From Allium sativum (Eukaryota > Streptophyta > Magnoliopsida > Asparagales > Amaryllidaceae), in the NCBI GenBank assembly GCA_030737875.1, contig CM060922.1, positions 306,643,456-306,707,455 of the forward strand: 64,000 nucleotides of DNA. Direction: 5' to 3'. Numbering within the stretch: the stretch's first letter is position 1; each line of letters begins with the position of its first letter. Under the pieces are notes generated by a model. It was not told where the DNA came from and searched no databases. It worked only from the letters and a program-made list of their open reading frames with translations. Positions 30,974 through 41,860 of the stretch are shown here, in pieces. The position numbers and the translations under genes were made by a program.

Positions 30974-31900
30974 ATGTCTGGGAATCTTAACCTTCCAGAG
31001 GGTGTGTCGATACCTGGTTGATTCAGGAGGTACTTAGAGGCTAGGGCCAACGATGCGGGCCCAGCAGATATTCCTCCTCCTCCAGCTGTAGCAGTTCCTC
31101 CTCCTCCTCATGCAAATGCTTTCTCAAAGATTTGTAGAGACTTTAGGGCCATGGGTGGAAAGGATTTCAAGGGAACTGAATCATTCATAGAAGCAAGAAA
31201 CTGGCTCAAAGAAACTGAGGATCTATTCATTATCTTCGAGGTGGACGATAATCAGAAGTTTAAGTTGGATGTATGGTTGCTCAAAGACGAAGCTTCCTAT
31301 TGGTGGGAAGTCACTAACGCTGAAAGACCAGTTGAAACATGGATGGATTTCAGAATAAGGTTTGAGATGAAATTCCTCTCACAAGCTGAACGAATCTTAT
31401 AGCTGGAAAAGTTCTTATCTCTTAAGCAAGGAAGTATGACGGTCAATGAGTACGTCAACCAATTCAATCAGTTGGCCCGATTCGGATTGGACTTAGTGAA
31501 TACTCCGCATAAGAAGGCTCTCCGTTTTGTCAAAGGATTGAATGAGCCACTTCACAGCCTGGCTATGACCCATGTACCTATGGGGGCTACTTACAAGAGG
31601 TTAGTGGACATGCACTCTTACATGAGGAAGACAAGGGCAAGAAAGAGGCAAAAGCGGAAGTGCCTTAAGATAAGAAGCCGGAGGGGTCACAGAACAAGAA
31701 GGCTGATTCAAAGAAAGGTGGGAAGAACAACAAACCCCGTGATAAGAGAAAGTGTAATTTCTGTGGCATTCCTGGACATCTGGTCAAAGACTGCAGGAAG
31801 AAGAAAAGGAAGATGGGTGGTTGTTTCCATTGTCGTGAGACATGACACATGGCTAAGGACTGCCCAAGAAAGCAAGGGCAGAGAGATGGACCTTCGTCTG
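30974..31900 (+). pseudogene. gag: Gag of element D, several stops and a frameshift
   Basis: Starts MSGNLNLPEG at 30974, parallel to element C. A TGA at 31019 replaces the Trp expected from C (PLWYRR). The Gag domain follows (FKGTESFIEARNWL, DEASYWWEV) with a TAG at 31400 (probably from CAG). It then continues in phase (LEKFLSLKQGSMTVNEYVNQ) to about 31612, where a frame change occurs. Knuckle 1 is intact in the new frame (CNFCGIPGHLVKDC from 31753). Knuckle 2 has a TGA in place of the conserved Gly (CRET*HMAKDC). Most stops look like C-to-T or G-to-A changes. Not translatable as a whole. Confidence 0.88.
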
Positions 31901-34119
31901 GAGGACAAGTTCACGCTCTCACGGCACCTCCGCAAGAACGAAGTAGAAATATTTCTGTCGAAAGTTTAGTCTATCTTTTTGATCATCCTGTTCGTACACT
32001 ATTTGATTCTGGCGCATCGCACTCTTTTATATCTACTGCTTTAGTTGAATCTCTGCACCTAGACACAAGTATAGTAGAGGATCCCTTGGTTGTTTCAACT
32101 CCAATTGGGGCCTCAGCTTATTTGTCAATGGTTTGTTTGGATTTGAAATTTTCTATTCTAAGCGTTGGGTTTAGATGTAATGCCTTTGTTTTGGGCTTCA
32201 CGGGCTATGGGTTGATTCTAGGCATGGACTGGCTATCCAATAATGGTGCCGTCCTCGATTGTGAAAAGAGAGTGGTTAGACTCATGACTCGCCTCGGTAA
32301 CACTCTTGAAATTTCTTGTAATCCCATGAACTCTGTTATGCTTAGTTATCTAGAATCTCTTGATGCGTCTGTTGAGAACTTGCATTCTGTTAAGGTAGTC
32401 CGTGAATACTCGGATGTGTTTGAAGAGGTAAAGGGCTTACCTCCGAAGCGGGAGATAGACTTCCGCATATACCTCGTTGACAGTACAAAACCCGTTGCTT
32501 TGCCCATTAGGCACATTTCTCCAAGGGAGCGGAAAGAGCTCAGCAAGCCAGTTAAAGAGCTCCTAGAAAAGGGATTTATAAGGCGGAGTATTTCTAAATG
32601 GGGTGCTCCAGTAGTGTTTGCAACTAAAGCGGACGGGGCACTTCGCCTGTGCATTGATTATAGGGAGCTAAACAAGCTGACCAAGAAGAATAGGCACCAA
32701 CTCCCGAGAATAGATGATTTGTTCGATCAGCTTGTAGGTGCATCGGTTTTCTCCCAATTAGATTTAGCTACCGGGTTTCATCAGCTAAGAGTGGCTGAAG
32801 ACAGCATTGATAAGACCGCCAGAACTCCAGATGGTTTCTTCGAGTGGCTTGTCATGCCTTTCAGCTTGACAAATGCACCCGCTTACTTTGTTGATTTAAT
32901 GAGCAGGGTGTTCCGAGAGTTCCTCAATAAGTTTGTGGTGGTCTTCATAGATGATATTTTGATCTTCTCAAAGAATGAGGAAGAGCATGCTCAGCATCTA
33001 AAGGAAGTCATGGATACTCTCTGTGCACATCAGTTGAAAGCTAAATTCTCCAAATGCCATTTCTGGAGAGAAGAAGTTAGGTTCCTTAGACACGTGGTGT
33101 CCAAAGAGGGGTTAGCCGTGGACCCCGCGAAAGTGGTTGTTGTGCAAGGTTGGAAGGTTCCGCGGAACGCAGCCGAAGTCCGAAGCTTCTTCGGGCTAGC
33201 AAGCTTTTATCGAAAGTTCATCAAAGATTTTGCAAAAATCTCAGCTCCACTTACAAGGTTGACAAAGAAGAACCTAGTATTCGCTTGGGATTTGGATTGC
33301 GATATTGCTTTCCAACGATTAAAGAGGGCTCTGACAACAGCCCCGGTTCTGACATTGCCAGATGGGAGCAAGATGTTTACCGTATACACGGACACCTATG
33401 GTACGGGACTTGGTGTTGTCTTGATGCAAGAAGGGAAGGTAGTGGCTTATGGTGGAAGGCAGTTGAAAGTACATGAGAAAAACTACCCAACCCACGATCT
33501 AGAGTTGCCTGCCATCATTTTTGCACTTAAGTCTTGGCGCCATTATCTCCTAGGTGAGAAATTTGAATTGTGTGCTGACCATAAATCGTTGAAGTATCTT
33601 TTCTCGAAGAAAGATCTAAACTTGAGGCAACAAAGATGGATGGAATTTCTTGCCTTGTATGATTTTGAGATTTCCTACACTCCGGGCAAGGGCAATGCAG
33701 TAGCAGATGCCTTGAGTAGAAAGAAACTGACCTTAAGCCCTCTCTTTGTAGAAAGGCAAAGCTTGGAGTGCATAGCCAACTTTGTCTTTAGGCCCTCCTC
33801 TGAATTTGTACCTGGCATATTAGCAACATTGGAAGTGCGGCCTACGCTTTTGGACTCAATAGGGACCATGCAACGTGAAGACCCTCAACTAGTTGATATA
33901 ATAGATAAGCTGATTAGAGGTGAAACTTTGAGTCACCTCAATAGATACTCCATCGATGATAAGGGATGGCTGAGACGGGGTGGAAGACTATGCGTCCCAC
34001 AAGCAAGGGATTTGGTGAAGAAGGTACTCGAAGAGGCACACCATTCCAAGTTGACCATACACCCCGTTGGAGACAAAATGTACAAAGACAAAAAAGGGTT
34101 TTCTTTTGGAGTGGCATGA
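31849..34119 (+). pseudogene. pol: Pol of element D: protease, RT, RNase H, integrase start
   Basis: A 756-codon open frame beginning in the second zinc knuckle. It has the DSGASHSF protease motif, [13 protein letters not shown] with [10 protein letters not shown] and [10 protein letters not shown], RNase H (TDTYGTGLG in place of the usual TDASGTGLG; the other acidic residues remain) and the integrase zinc region (HHSKLTIHP). One residue, Phe before RTPDG, is missing relative to C by a 3-base deletion. A one-base loss at about 34092 (in KDKKG) shifts the frame and ends it at 34119. Confidence 0.9.
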
Positions 34120-35342
34120 AAAGAGATGTAGCTGAATTCGTCTCCAAGTGCATGATATGTCAACAGGTCAAGGCGGAATAGAAGAAGCCTGGAGGTTTGC
34201 TTCATCCTCTAGAGGTCCCGCAGTGGAAATGGGATAGCATTTCAATGGACTTTGTTGATGGGTTGCCTAGGTCAAGGAGAGGCAATACCTGTATTTGAGT
34301 AATAGTGGACAGGCTCACAAAAAGCGCCCACTTTATACCCATTAAGAGTAGAAGGACTGCCTCATCTCTAGCATCCATATATCTTAAAGAGATAGTTCGA
34401 CTCTATGGGATACCCTCCAACATAGTGAGTGATCGAGACCCTATCTTCACAAGTGAGTTTTGGAAGAGTTTACAAGAGGCTGTAGGCACACAGCTATGCT
34501 TAAGCACGGCCTATCACCCTCAAACTGATGGCCAGATGGAAAGAGTCAACAGAGTATTAGAAGACCTCTTGAGACTATGCATTCTTAACTTCGTAGGTAC
34601 ATGGGAGGATCATTTACCTTTGGAGGAATTCGCTTACAACAATAGCTACCAAGCCACCATAAGCATGGCACCTTTCGAAGCTTTATATGGAAGACTGTGC
34701 CGGTCACCAACTTGCTGGTGGGAGTCCACAGACAAGCTCATACTTGGACTAGACATGATTAGAGAAACTTCAGAGAAAGTGGACTTGATACGAAGAAGAA
34801 TGAAGACTGCCCATGATAGACAGAAGTCCTACGCAGACAAAAGAAGAACTGACCTTGAGTTCGAAGTTGGAGACGAGGTGTTTCTTAACGTTTCTCCTTT
34901 GAGAAACGTCGTTCGCTTTGGATCTGCAGGAAAGACAGCACCAAGATTTGTAGGGTCGTTCCCTATCATCGAGAAGATTGGGAAGATGGCTTATAGAGTA
35001 CAGCTGCTCGAAAGTTGTGTTGGGGTTCATAATGTCTTTCATGTCTCTCACTTGCGGAAGTGCTTACACGAGTCTGAGGAAGTGGTAGAACCAAGCATGC
35101 TAGAGGAAGTAGAAGTTGAACAAGAAGCAAATGTGAGGAGAGTTCCAACCCGTATCTTGGGAACAAAAGTCAAAAAGCTACGCAACCGTGAAGTTAAGCT
35201 CGTCAAAGTTCAATGGAGCGACGTCGTTGAAGACGCGACTTGGGAAACTGAGGACAGAATACGCACAGCCTACCCTTTTCTTTTTGAGGGTACATCCTTG
35301 ATCTCTTTTTCCTCAAGCTTATGCTCGTATCTATCTTTTTAG
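34120..35342 (+). pseudogene. Integrase core and chromodomain of element D
   Basis: In the shifted frame integrase continues ([20 protein letters not shown]), then TAG at 34179, SMDFVDGL, and a TGA near 34297 replacing the Trp of IWVIVDRL. From 34305 there is an open frame of 345 codons with [21 protein letters not shown], the FAYNNSYQAT segment lost in C, the GPY/F-like module and a chromodomain (RILGTKVKKLRNREVKLVKV). Catalytic Asp, Asp and Glu are present, but the reading frame is broken in three places. Confidence 0.88.
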
Positions 35343-35831
35343 GTATATCTCCTCGATCCTATCCTTTATCCTTAGGTAGAAACCCATTTGGATGTAAACA
35401 TGTAATTGAAACATGTTATGGTTGATGGTTGCAAGTGGTTGCTTGTGGATGCATATACACACACATTAGATATTAGATCGGCTCAATCACTTTCATATTG
35501 CATATGCATATATGTATTTGTATATGGATTGAAACATGATGTGTTATCATATGGACATTGCATTTGTATGAATGATTGTGCACTCACGTAGGAAATTTTG
35601 AGTAGGAAAAATTGCATTCATAATGGACTCATGGCACTAACATAATTTGCATTAAGGAGGTCAACTGAATCAGTACACCGCCTGATTTTGCATTAGATAA
35701 GGACATGTACACACACTATGCATATGATCATGAAGCATTAGAAATCTTTTAAGGACAATGGATGCTTGTGTTTGATGATTGAGTAGATGGGTGATTATAT
35801 GGTAGGATATAGGTTCTTCTCGACTTGAAGA

Positions 35832-35864
35832 TTTCGGGGACAAAATCCTAAAAGAAGGGGAGAA
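35832..35864 (+). other. GGGGACAAAA signature and polypurine tract of D
   Basis: TTTCGGGGACAAAATCC precedes AAAAGAAGGGGAGAA (35850-35864), directly before the TGTAACACC start of the 3' LTR. It would prime plus-strand DNA synthesis. Confidence 0.85.
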
Positions 35865-36143
35865 TGTAACACCTTGTATTTTCTGTTAACGTTATAGTAA
35901 CGAATTAATCAATACTTAATTTCAAATGTGAGAATTAAGGGAAACGGGTTACGCCATTGCGTTCGTCTCGGAATTCTACTTGAGATAGAGTCCGAGTTTG
36001 CGTGAATTGGACTTGTATGAAGAAGTTATGGCCTTCAGAAGTTTCAGAAATTCAAATAAATTCAAACAGCTCAAAACAAGGTTCAAAATTCAAACCAGAA
36101 GTCAGAAGCGGGCTGGGAGGGAAAATTCCCTCCCAGGACCCAG

Positions 36144-36216
36144 GTCGACCAGGGGGTCGACCCTAGTGTCGACCTCCCCCCTACAGGTTGACCTGGGGGT
36201 CGACCTTAGGGTCGAC
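36144..36216 (+). promoter_or_regulatory. GTCGAC cluster, 3' LTR of D
   Basis: GTCGAC at 36144, 36156, 36168, 36199 and 36211, plus GTTGAC at 36187, mostly in GGTCGACC context. Starts of successive sites are often exactly 12 bases apart. TATATAAAC follows at 36368. Confidence 0.55.
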
Positions 36217-37639
36217 CTGCACCCCCCTCCCCCTCACGGCCAGATCTGAATTTCGACGACTGATGACTTGCTGCTGAGTCACCAGGGTTTCTGCATAGTT
36301 CTGATCTGGTCTAAATGGTTGTGATTAACTCTAGGTTCATCCGAAAGCTCTAATTGAATTGAAATTCTATATAAACAACCTAATACTCAACCTAAAATTA
36401 CACAAAAATAATCTTGGAACTGTCATGCCGTCAATAGAGAACTTAGAGTAGCCTTCACCGCTTTCAATTCAAAGACGAGATAAAAGCCTACATCAAAATC
36501 AAATTTAAAACTAATCTAATTCAATGATCTACATCAAAGGCGAGCATTACAACTTCAGAATTCAGATTCCAGAAATCAAGAATTCCTTTTAGTTTGTAAG
36601 TTGGTTATTACGTAGATTTAAACGTTCTTTTAAATGAAATCATGACATGTTGTAACTCGAATATAGAATGATGCTTATGTATAAGATAAGTGAAGTTTGA
36701 TTCTCATTTATCCAAAATTACCATTGCGATTGATTATGCCTACATATGTTGTGGTGATGAACATACCAAATTGTATGGTATTATTGGAATCTATTGGACG
36801 ATGAACTCATTATGCCAACTTAGTAATGAACATGTCATGTTATAATTTACTTGCAAGTTTATGATCTAATTCACATGCCTACATGTTTAGATCAACATTC
36901 ATGTAAATTTAGAACTTTGTTAAGTTGAATCTATTTATGTTGCAAGTTGGATTTGTAGCTCTCTTATGTTTTAACACACATAAGTTATCATGCTAAGTTT
37001 TGATTTAAATATGTTTATTGTGGCTCTCTTATGTTTTAACACACATAAGTTATCATGCTAAGTTGTGATGTAAATATGTTTATAGTGGCTCTCTTATGTT
37101 TTAACACACATAAGTTATCATGCTAAGTTGAGATTTAAATATGTGTATAGTAGCTGTCTTATGTTTTCACATACATAAGTTAATATGCTAAGTTGTGGTT
37201 TAAAATTGTGTTAATATGTAAAACCTCTATGTTAGACCTATATCAAGTTTACATGATAATTAGATCCAACTTAGTCACAAGTTCACATTTACCTGTTTAA
37301 TTAAGATTAGTGATGCTTCTATGCCAAGTTACGCATGATAAGTTAAAAGTATGTTATTGTATGCTTATTTCATGTCCCTTGTTTGTTACCCTTTTTGCTT
37401 ATGGGTTTGGGCTAATTTACTAGCCCAACATTTTATGTAATTTATGCGAACTTCCCACGGGGGTAGCGTTGGGAAAACTTGAAAATTTCATGGCATAGAT
37501 TGTTCATGAAATGGTATATTTGGTATACAATTTATTGTGAGCATAATCAAAAGGATAACTATGACATGGTTAAATTAAGATTAATTTACATATAAAATCA
37601 GACATATACAAAAATATGTGAATTTAGAAAAGACGAATA

Positions 37640-37855
37640 TGCCTAACCTGAGGTTAGACTGAGTTGTGGTGTAAAACTGCCTGGAACCGACCGACACATC
37701 CAATGACCATAACAAGACCTGTCTAATGTGGGTGGTTAGTGTATCAAGCCCAAAAAGGACCCGAGGTTAGACTGAGTTGTGGTGTAAAACTGCCCGGAAC
37801 CGACCGGCACATCCAGTGACCACAACATGACCTGTCTAATGTGTTTGGTTGGTGC
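37640..37855 (+). ncRNA. Tandem nested-hairpin blocks, 3' LTR of D
   Basis: Block 1: CTAACC (37643) with GGTTAG (37734), TTAGAC (37654) with GTCTAA (37721), GTTGTGGT (37663) with ACCATAAC (37706, one mismatch). Block 2 repeats TTAGAC/GTCTAA and GTTGTGGT/ACCACAAC. The loop keeps CTGCCCGGAACCGACCGG. Confidence 0.6.
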
Positions 37856-38142
37856 TTTAATGAATAAATTAAAACTAAGTCAAGATTGGTAGGGTTAAGT
37901 CAATTAGGGAAACACTTAACCGATTCAACATGTTAACTAAACTGATGGGTGGGGTTAGGTAAACTTGGACACTTAACCAAATAAACATGTTGATTAGAAA
38001 ACCCTAGTAACGGAGACCCATTTCACCAGTAACCCACATAGATGTATCATGGTACCCTGAACTAGGCAGGGTGGGGCACGATTACTGGGCTGATTTTAAG
38101 CGGTCAAAACATCGGCGGTTGGTGCATCAGTGTAGGTTCCGA

Positions 38143-38168
38143 CGGAGTACGGGCGTGCACGTACTCCG
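38143..38168 (+). ncRNA. Palindrome-loop hairpin, 3' LTR of D
   Basis: Perfect 8 bp stem CGGAGTAC/GTACTCCG closing the ten-base loop GGGCGTGCAC, which holds GTGCAC (38155-38160). The stem differs from those of B and C while the loop is conserved. The copy in the 5' LTR (about 29981-30008) has decayed. Confidence 0.55.
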
Positions 38169-38955
38169 GAGTGTAAAAAGCAGGCACTGGGCATCAGTAG
38201 TATACACTGTGCATGTTGAATCGTGTCGAGTTGCCACCAGAGGGACTGATACACCCCATGGTGGGACCAGCACAGGTATCTACAGTCAAGCGGGGTCGAA
38301 TGACATAGAATGTGAATGCATGCGAGTAGGAGCCAATCATTAAGGGGATAGTTCGTTATGAACACGTGGGGCTGGTTGAGCCAATGGTTTGTAGGTGCAG
38401 AAACTATAGTAATGGGCGCGATCACATGTTCATCTTATCTTATATTAGGGTATCGTCCTATGTTTTGTTATTACTGTCATGATCCATTTCCTTGTTTAAA
38501 TACTAGTAATCACTGATCTTACCGGACTTATTGTCTGACCCGTTTTCTTTCGTTCTCTTTTCGTCTGTCCCCCCCCCCCCCAGGTCCACAGGGAGTGAAT
38601 ACTCCAGCTTAGTCAGACTCTTTGCAAGCTTCAAGAAAGTAGATGTATGATTGGGATTCTCTTACCTTGGTTATGGCTTTTGACACTACATTTGGGGATT
38701 TATGCATTTTTATTTATGATTTATGCTTCTTTATTAAATAATCAAGATAGAAATTATGATGTAATGTCTTGGAATTTATTTTGAGACTATTTGTTGTAAT
38801 GATTTTGTATTGAACTACGTATGCAATAAATGTTTGATTTCTGCTGCTTATATTTATCTGTCTTGTACAAATTTTTTGTGTCTTGTACCTATAACCCTCC
38901 ACCAAAGTTAAGGCATTCCCTTTGTGAGTGACCTTAACGGAGGTGCGTTGTTTCA

Positions 38956-39873
38956 GTAGCTCACGGGGGATGTCTACTTCTACTAGAAGCTTGTAAGGGC
39001 TCAACTAGGGACAAGATTGGTACGTAAAAGATATGTAGCCATTGCATGCTCATCGACTGTCTAAGGGAAGTCTTAAGCGACGTAGGTGTTCAAATGTAAT
39101 ATCAGTTATGTAGTAACGTTCACAATACTACTTCTCATATTACAATTGAGAGTTTAGACTTAAAAACGTTGACGTATTAGGATGAGGTTTTAAGGGGCTA
39201 GGGGTTCGCCTCAGGGTTATAAGAGATCATACGAAACCTCCTTTAATAGGGCCATAAGTGACCAAGAATGCCCACCTCGTTGGGTCTTTATCCTATAAGC
39301 ACTAATGAGCGATTGACTATATATTCACCTCATTGGTTAAACACTTGCTGTTTGTGTGAATGTTTTGTGTTGCGTAGACATACCTTGACATATGTAACGT
39401 GCTAAAAATATAGGGTATGGACTTTAAGTTAACACCATATTTCAGTCACATAGAACTTTATGTTCTGACCCCTCACCTTAACATATCCAACATGTCAATA
39501 GATGGGGTAAAAGTCATGGACGATATCATGATGTGAGCTAAAGACAAAGACGAAGTCATTATGCTATTATTAGTAGTTATTGCTTTAATTCTTTTGGAAC
39601 CATGTGAGAATGAATTATTTGATGTACCCATGGAGCGGATGTAACTTTGACTATTGTGTTGGAATTCTGTTAATTTAAATGAAGTGGTACATCTTATTTC
39701 AATGTAATATTTTCTCTTTCCGCTGTATGAGATTTCCATTCGAAGCATTTGCATATATATTATCTGTGCAAATGTAAACCTTACAGGAACTAACGACCAT
39801 TTTAGAATGGTTCTAAATTTCGATAGGCTTTTTCTTGGTCAAAATTTAGGCCCATTACGGGCGGGTTGTTACA
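38956..39873 (+). repeat. 3' part of the 5' LTR of element E
   Basis: 918 bases aligning with 46768-47686 of the 3' LTR of E and ending GGGTTGTTACA before the primer site. The first 2.3 kb of this LTR, expected left of element D, are missing, probably in the same deletion that removed the 3' LTR of C. Confidence 0.85.
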
Positions 39874-39875
39874 TT

Positions 39876-39887
39876 TGGTACCAGAGC
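39876..39887 (+). other. Primer-binding site of element E
   Basis: TGGTACCAGAGC, one mismatch from the tRNA-Met site used by C and D. Confidence 0.8.
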
Positions 39888-40089
39888 TTAGGTTACCCGA
39901 TTACGAGGGAATTATACGTATGAGAGACATATTTGTAATTTGAAAAGGGATTTTCAAACTATATATATACCCCCAGTAAGCATACGCATTTATACTAGGC
40001 AGCTTTATCATTTTCTTCCCTTTTCAGCTTATATACTATCTCAGGAGTATCCACTAAAGGATTCTTCCTTTATATTCAGACAGTAGAAT

Positions 40090-41860
40090 AGCTAATAATC
40101 CCAATGAGCTGGGCAACCAAGCAAGGCCCAGATACTTGCAAGAATGGTTCCAACGTTACCTCGGTACTGTGGAACGGGTCCCTGTTGCTAATCCTACCCA
40201 AGTAGCTGCTACCGTTGAGGTAGCCTTTGAATTTTTTTTTTCCTCTTCTGTAAGAGCTTCATGAATCTTGGAGCGAAGCCATTCACTGGAAAGGAAGGTT
40301 TTGCTAATGCCCAATCTTGGATAGAGGACTGCAAAAGAATTTTCGAAGCTACTGGCTGGCCCAATGAAGTAAAAAGAAGAATTGCGGCCTGACACTTGAA
40401 AGAGGAGGCCCTTGAATGGTGAAATTTAATAACTGGGGAGAACACAGGCCGTATTTTTACATAGGCCAGATTCAGAACCTGTTTCGAAGCGATGTTCCAG
40501 CCAAGGGCTGAAATGACTATCCAGTTGGAGAAATTTATTCACCTTAAGCAAGGAAGATTGAACATGCAAGAGTATGTAGCCAACTTTATCGAGTTGAGTA
40601 AGTCTGGAAGAGGGTTGGTAGACACCCCCATGAACAAGGCCTTGAGATTTGTTAAAGGGCTGGACTCTTCGCCGAAAGAAACTCTATTAGCCTAAGTAAC
40701 TTTTGGGGAAACTTTTGAAACCCTAGTAGAGACAGCTATCCTATGCATGGCTGAAGATTCCAAGGAGGGTAAGGAAGGTGAGAAGGGAGAAGGAAGTTCC
40801 AACAAAAATAAAAAGAAGGAATGGTAGAAAAACAAGAAGAAAGGAAACAAATTCAAAAAGGAGGAAAAGACTTGTATGAGGTGCAATCGCAAGGGCTATG
40901 AGGCCAAGGATTGTAGGACCTTGTTGGCAAAGAAGGAATTCAAAGGAAAATGTTACAACTGCCATGAAGGACACATGTCCAAGGACTGCGCAAAGCCCAA
41001 AGTCATCAAGAGTAGCAAGAATGATGCAATAAAGGCGGCACCAATTCAAAGATGACCCCCAAAAGACCAAGGGAAACCCGCACTTGAAGGTATAACTTCT
41101 ATTTTAGGAAATTTTGTATACACCTTTTTCGATTCTGGAGTGACCTATTATTTTATCACTAAGAGACTCGTTAATCTATTGAACCTTCCCATGTCTATCT
41201 CTGATAGTCCGATAGAGGTGGCCAACCCTATCGGATGATCTAAGTATCTTGAAATGTTGTATAAAGACCTAGTATTGGAGGTCGACAATGTCGAGTTCCA
41301 TTATAAAGCGTATGCATTGGATTTTATGGGGTATGACCTTATCCTAGGTATGGACTAGCTATCATTTTATGGGGTCGTACTAGATTGCGTTAAGAGAATC
41401 ATTCATCTTAAGAGCCGAGGAGGGCGTAGTCTGAGTATCCCTTGTAATGTTAGGAACAAGGATAAAGCCTTGTTATATTCCTTATCTCCTAGTTCAAAAG
41501 GACCATCTTTGATCCCTATAGTTTGTGAGTTCCTGGATGTTTTTGAGGAAGTCACCAGACTTCCACCACACAGAGAAATTTCTTTTTGTATTGACCTAGA
41601 GAACGACGCTAGACCTGTAGCTTTACCCTTGAGGCATAAGGCGCCTAAGGAAAGAAGGTAGTTAGATAAGAGGATTTCAGAATTATTACAAAAAGGTTTC
41701 ATTCGACGAAGTACCTCAGAATGGGGTGCATCATTTGTGTTTTCCACCAAAGCAGATGAATCTTTAAGACTTTGTGTCGAATATAGGGAACTTAATAAGT
41801 TAACCAAGAAGAATAGGTAACCCTTACCTAGAATTGATGACCTTTTGACCACTTGGGAGG
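40090..41860 (+). pseudogene. Gag, protease and RT start of element E, many stops
   Basis: One frame (the phase of 40492) can be followed for over 1.5 kb. Gag domain: NLGAKPFTGKEGFANAQSW, MTIQLEKFIHLKQGRLNMQE. Two altered zinc knuckles follow: CMRCNRKGYEAKDC has Tyr for the His, and CYNCHEGHMSKDC is one residue short. Then come the protease DSG (FFDSGVTYYF), LDFMGYDLILGMD and the RT start ([26 protein letters not shown]). At least ten in-frame stops occur. E is more distant from C than D is, and much more decayed. Confidence 0.85.

Larger units (their letters stand above)
28628..38955 (+). mobile_element. Element D: Tekay-type chromovirus inserted in the LTR of element E
   Basis: Contains a truncated 5' LTR (28628-30790), Met primer site, broken gag-pol, polypurine tract and complete 3' LTR (35865-38955). 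Sequence right of D (38956 on) continues exactly at the equivalent internal point (46768) of the 3' LTR of E, so D jumped into the 5' LTR of E. The two LTRs of D are still very similar, but several indels and five or more stops show it is not recent. Confidence 0.88.
35865..38955 (+). repeat. 3' LTR of element D, complete
   Basis: 3.1 kb from TGTAACACC to TGTTTCA. Contains a GGGAGGG-type palindrome (36113-36136), GTCGAC cluster, TATA (36368-36376), 65 bp repeats (36953-37205), two hairpin blocks (37640-37855), the palindrome-loop hairpin (38143-38168) and a 13-C tract. After 36772 it matches the truncated 5' LTR. Confidence 0.9.
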
